In this document: piece by piece, positions 63,414 through 64,000 of the stretch
How positions within the stretch are numbered: the stretch's first letter is position 1
Layout: each line of letters starts with the position of its first letter
NCBI RefSeq assembly: GCF_004353915.1
Contig: NZ_SMRP01000029.1
Location: 1-64,000, forward strand
Length of the DNA stretch: 64,000 bases
From: Paraburkholderia silviterrae
GTDB lineage: Bacteria; Pseudomonadota; Gammaproteobacteria; Burkholderiales; Burkholderiaceae
Direction of reading: 5' to 3'
The notes under the pieces: model-generated
The model's input: only the letters and a program-made list of their open reading frames with translations
Databases searched by the model: none
Told to the model about the DNA's origin: nothing
Made by a program: the position numbers and the translations under genes

Positions 63414-64000
63414 TCAGGGGTAGAAGATTTCGATGCGGAAGTTCGACGCGACCACGTTGCCGGTGTCGAGCCGCACGATCATCGTCTGCGTGCTCTGCGC
63501 GGGCAGGCCGGCCTCGATGCGCGTGCCGGGCGGCGCGTAGTCTTGCGGCCATAGCACACGGCGCACGACGATATTGTTCTGGCGGTCGAGCAGTGTGAGC
63601 TCCATGGCCGGATACGCGAGTGCCACGTCGAAGCGGTTGTGCAGCGGCACCTTCAACTCCAGGTGATGCGGGTCGTCCACCTGGCGCAGATCGGACGGTT
63701 GGACCTGGAGGCCGTCGATGTCGCGTGGCGCGCGCACGCGGCAGCCGAGTTGCGCGCAGGCCTGTTGATAGTACGGTTGCGAGGCGGGCCAGTAGACCAT
63801 GACGGTTTCGCGCAGCCACCAGGCGAGCTGTGCGGCAAGCGCCGCGAGGAGCGCGAGAGCGATCAGCGCGCCCACGATGCGCCAACCCGTGCGCCGTTGC
63901 GCGCGAGCGGGCGCTTCACGCGTGACCGCGAAAGGCTCGCCCCCGAGGTTGGGTTCGAGCGCGGTGAACGCGGGCACCGCCGACGAATCGGCCGGTGCGC
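63414..64000 (-). CDS. DUF3426 domain protein, 5' end beyond window (partial)
   Basis: At least 195 codons; the frame is open to the right edge, so the start lies outside. The visible part has an Ala/Pro-rich stretch, one membrane helix (RIVGALIALALLAALAAQLAWWL) and a C-terminal beta-sandwich domain (DUF3426: HLELKVPLHNRFDVALAYPAMELTLLDRQNN... FRIEIFYP). Full-length members carry an N-terminal MJ0042-type zinc ribbon, expected just right of the window, often next to prmA. Function unknown; the architecture suggests an inner-membrane envelope protein. Confidence 0.8.
   Translation of the reverse strand, partial: APADSSAVPAFTALEPNLGGEPFAVTREAPARAQRRTGWRIVGALIALALLAALAAQLAWWLRETVMVYWPASQPYYQQACAQLGCRVRAPRDIDGLQVQPSDLRQVDDPHHLELKVPLHNRFDVALAYPAMELTLLDRQNNIVVRRVLWPQDYAPPGTRIEAGLPAQSTQTMIVRLDTGNVVASNFRIEIFYP

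Overview
The window is high-GC bacterial chromosome with a betaproteobacterial gene order, most like Burkholderia/Paraburkholderia and relatives (main chromosome). The reasons are the complete mraZ-to-ftsZ division and cell wall (dcw) cluster followed by a peroxiredoxin gene, lpxC, a DciA-like gene, secA, argJ, mutT/yacG/zapD/coaE/pilDCB, ispB/rplU/rpmA/obgE/proB, rppH/proS, ffh and nrdAB; a Gram-negative general porin; a KA-repeat histone-like protein; and a tpx/DUF3426 pair at the right edge. The genus is inferred from gene content and order, without a database search. Base composition looks uniform by eye. I see no IS element, integrase, phage gene, CRISPR array or rRNA. The only tRNA is tRNA-Pro(CGG).

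Layout. 1-7.8 kb: an M20 amidohydrolase (-), an orphan molybdopterin oxidoreductase (+), a FadD-type acyl-CoA ligase (+), a porin (-) and coq7 (+). 8.0-25.7 kb: the dcw cluster mraZ-rsmH-ftsL-ftsI-murE-murF-mraY-murD-ftsW-murG-murC-ddl-ftsQ-ftsA-ftsZ, all on +, with many ATGA/GTGA stop-start overlaps. Its promoter carries a 10-bp-phased array that looks like the MraZ operator. 26-34.4 kb: a Prx5-type peroxiredoxin, lpxC, a DUF721/DciA-like protein (-), secA, argJ, a DUF815 ATPase and mutT. 34.4-42.7 kb, on -: yacG, zapD, coaE, pilD, pilC, pilB, a CorC/HlyC-type protein, tRNA-Pro and ispB. 42.8-47.6 kb: rplU-rpmA, obgE and proB on +, then a CNP1-like lipoprotein and rppH on -. 47.8-54.6 kb: proS and marC (+), hpt and ffh (-), ccsA-like, a PP0621-type small protein and ampD (+). 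54.6-61 kb: class Ia ribonucleotide reductase nrdA and nrdB behind a promoter with two NrdR-like boxes, then the histone H1-like gene. 61.2-64 kb, on -: a glycine-zipper lipoprotein, a PfkB kinase, tpx and a DUF3426 gene that runs off the right edge.

How it fits together. Most genes serve envelope growth and division: lipid II synthesis (murC-G, mraY, ddl), septal synthesis and the Z ring (ftsL/I/W/Q/A/Z, zapD), lipid A commitment (lpxC), muropeptide recycling (ampD) and protein export or insertion (secA, ffh). Translation and nucleotide supply genes (rplU, rpmA, proS, obgE, hpt, nrdAB) are interleaved.

I found no previously undescribed multi-gene system. The points most worth a second look are regulatory or structural: the MraZ box array, the paired NrdR boxes with a long nrdA leader that holds a 44-codon ORF, a 14-bp motif repeated in three promoter-proximal intergenic regions, a hairpin plus mini-ORF in the lpxC leader, a PilB shorter than usual at its N-terminus, and several TTG starts.
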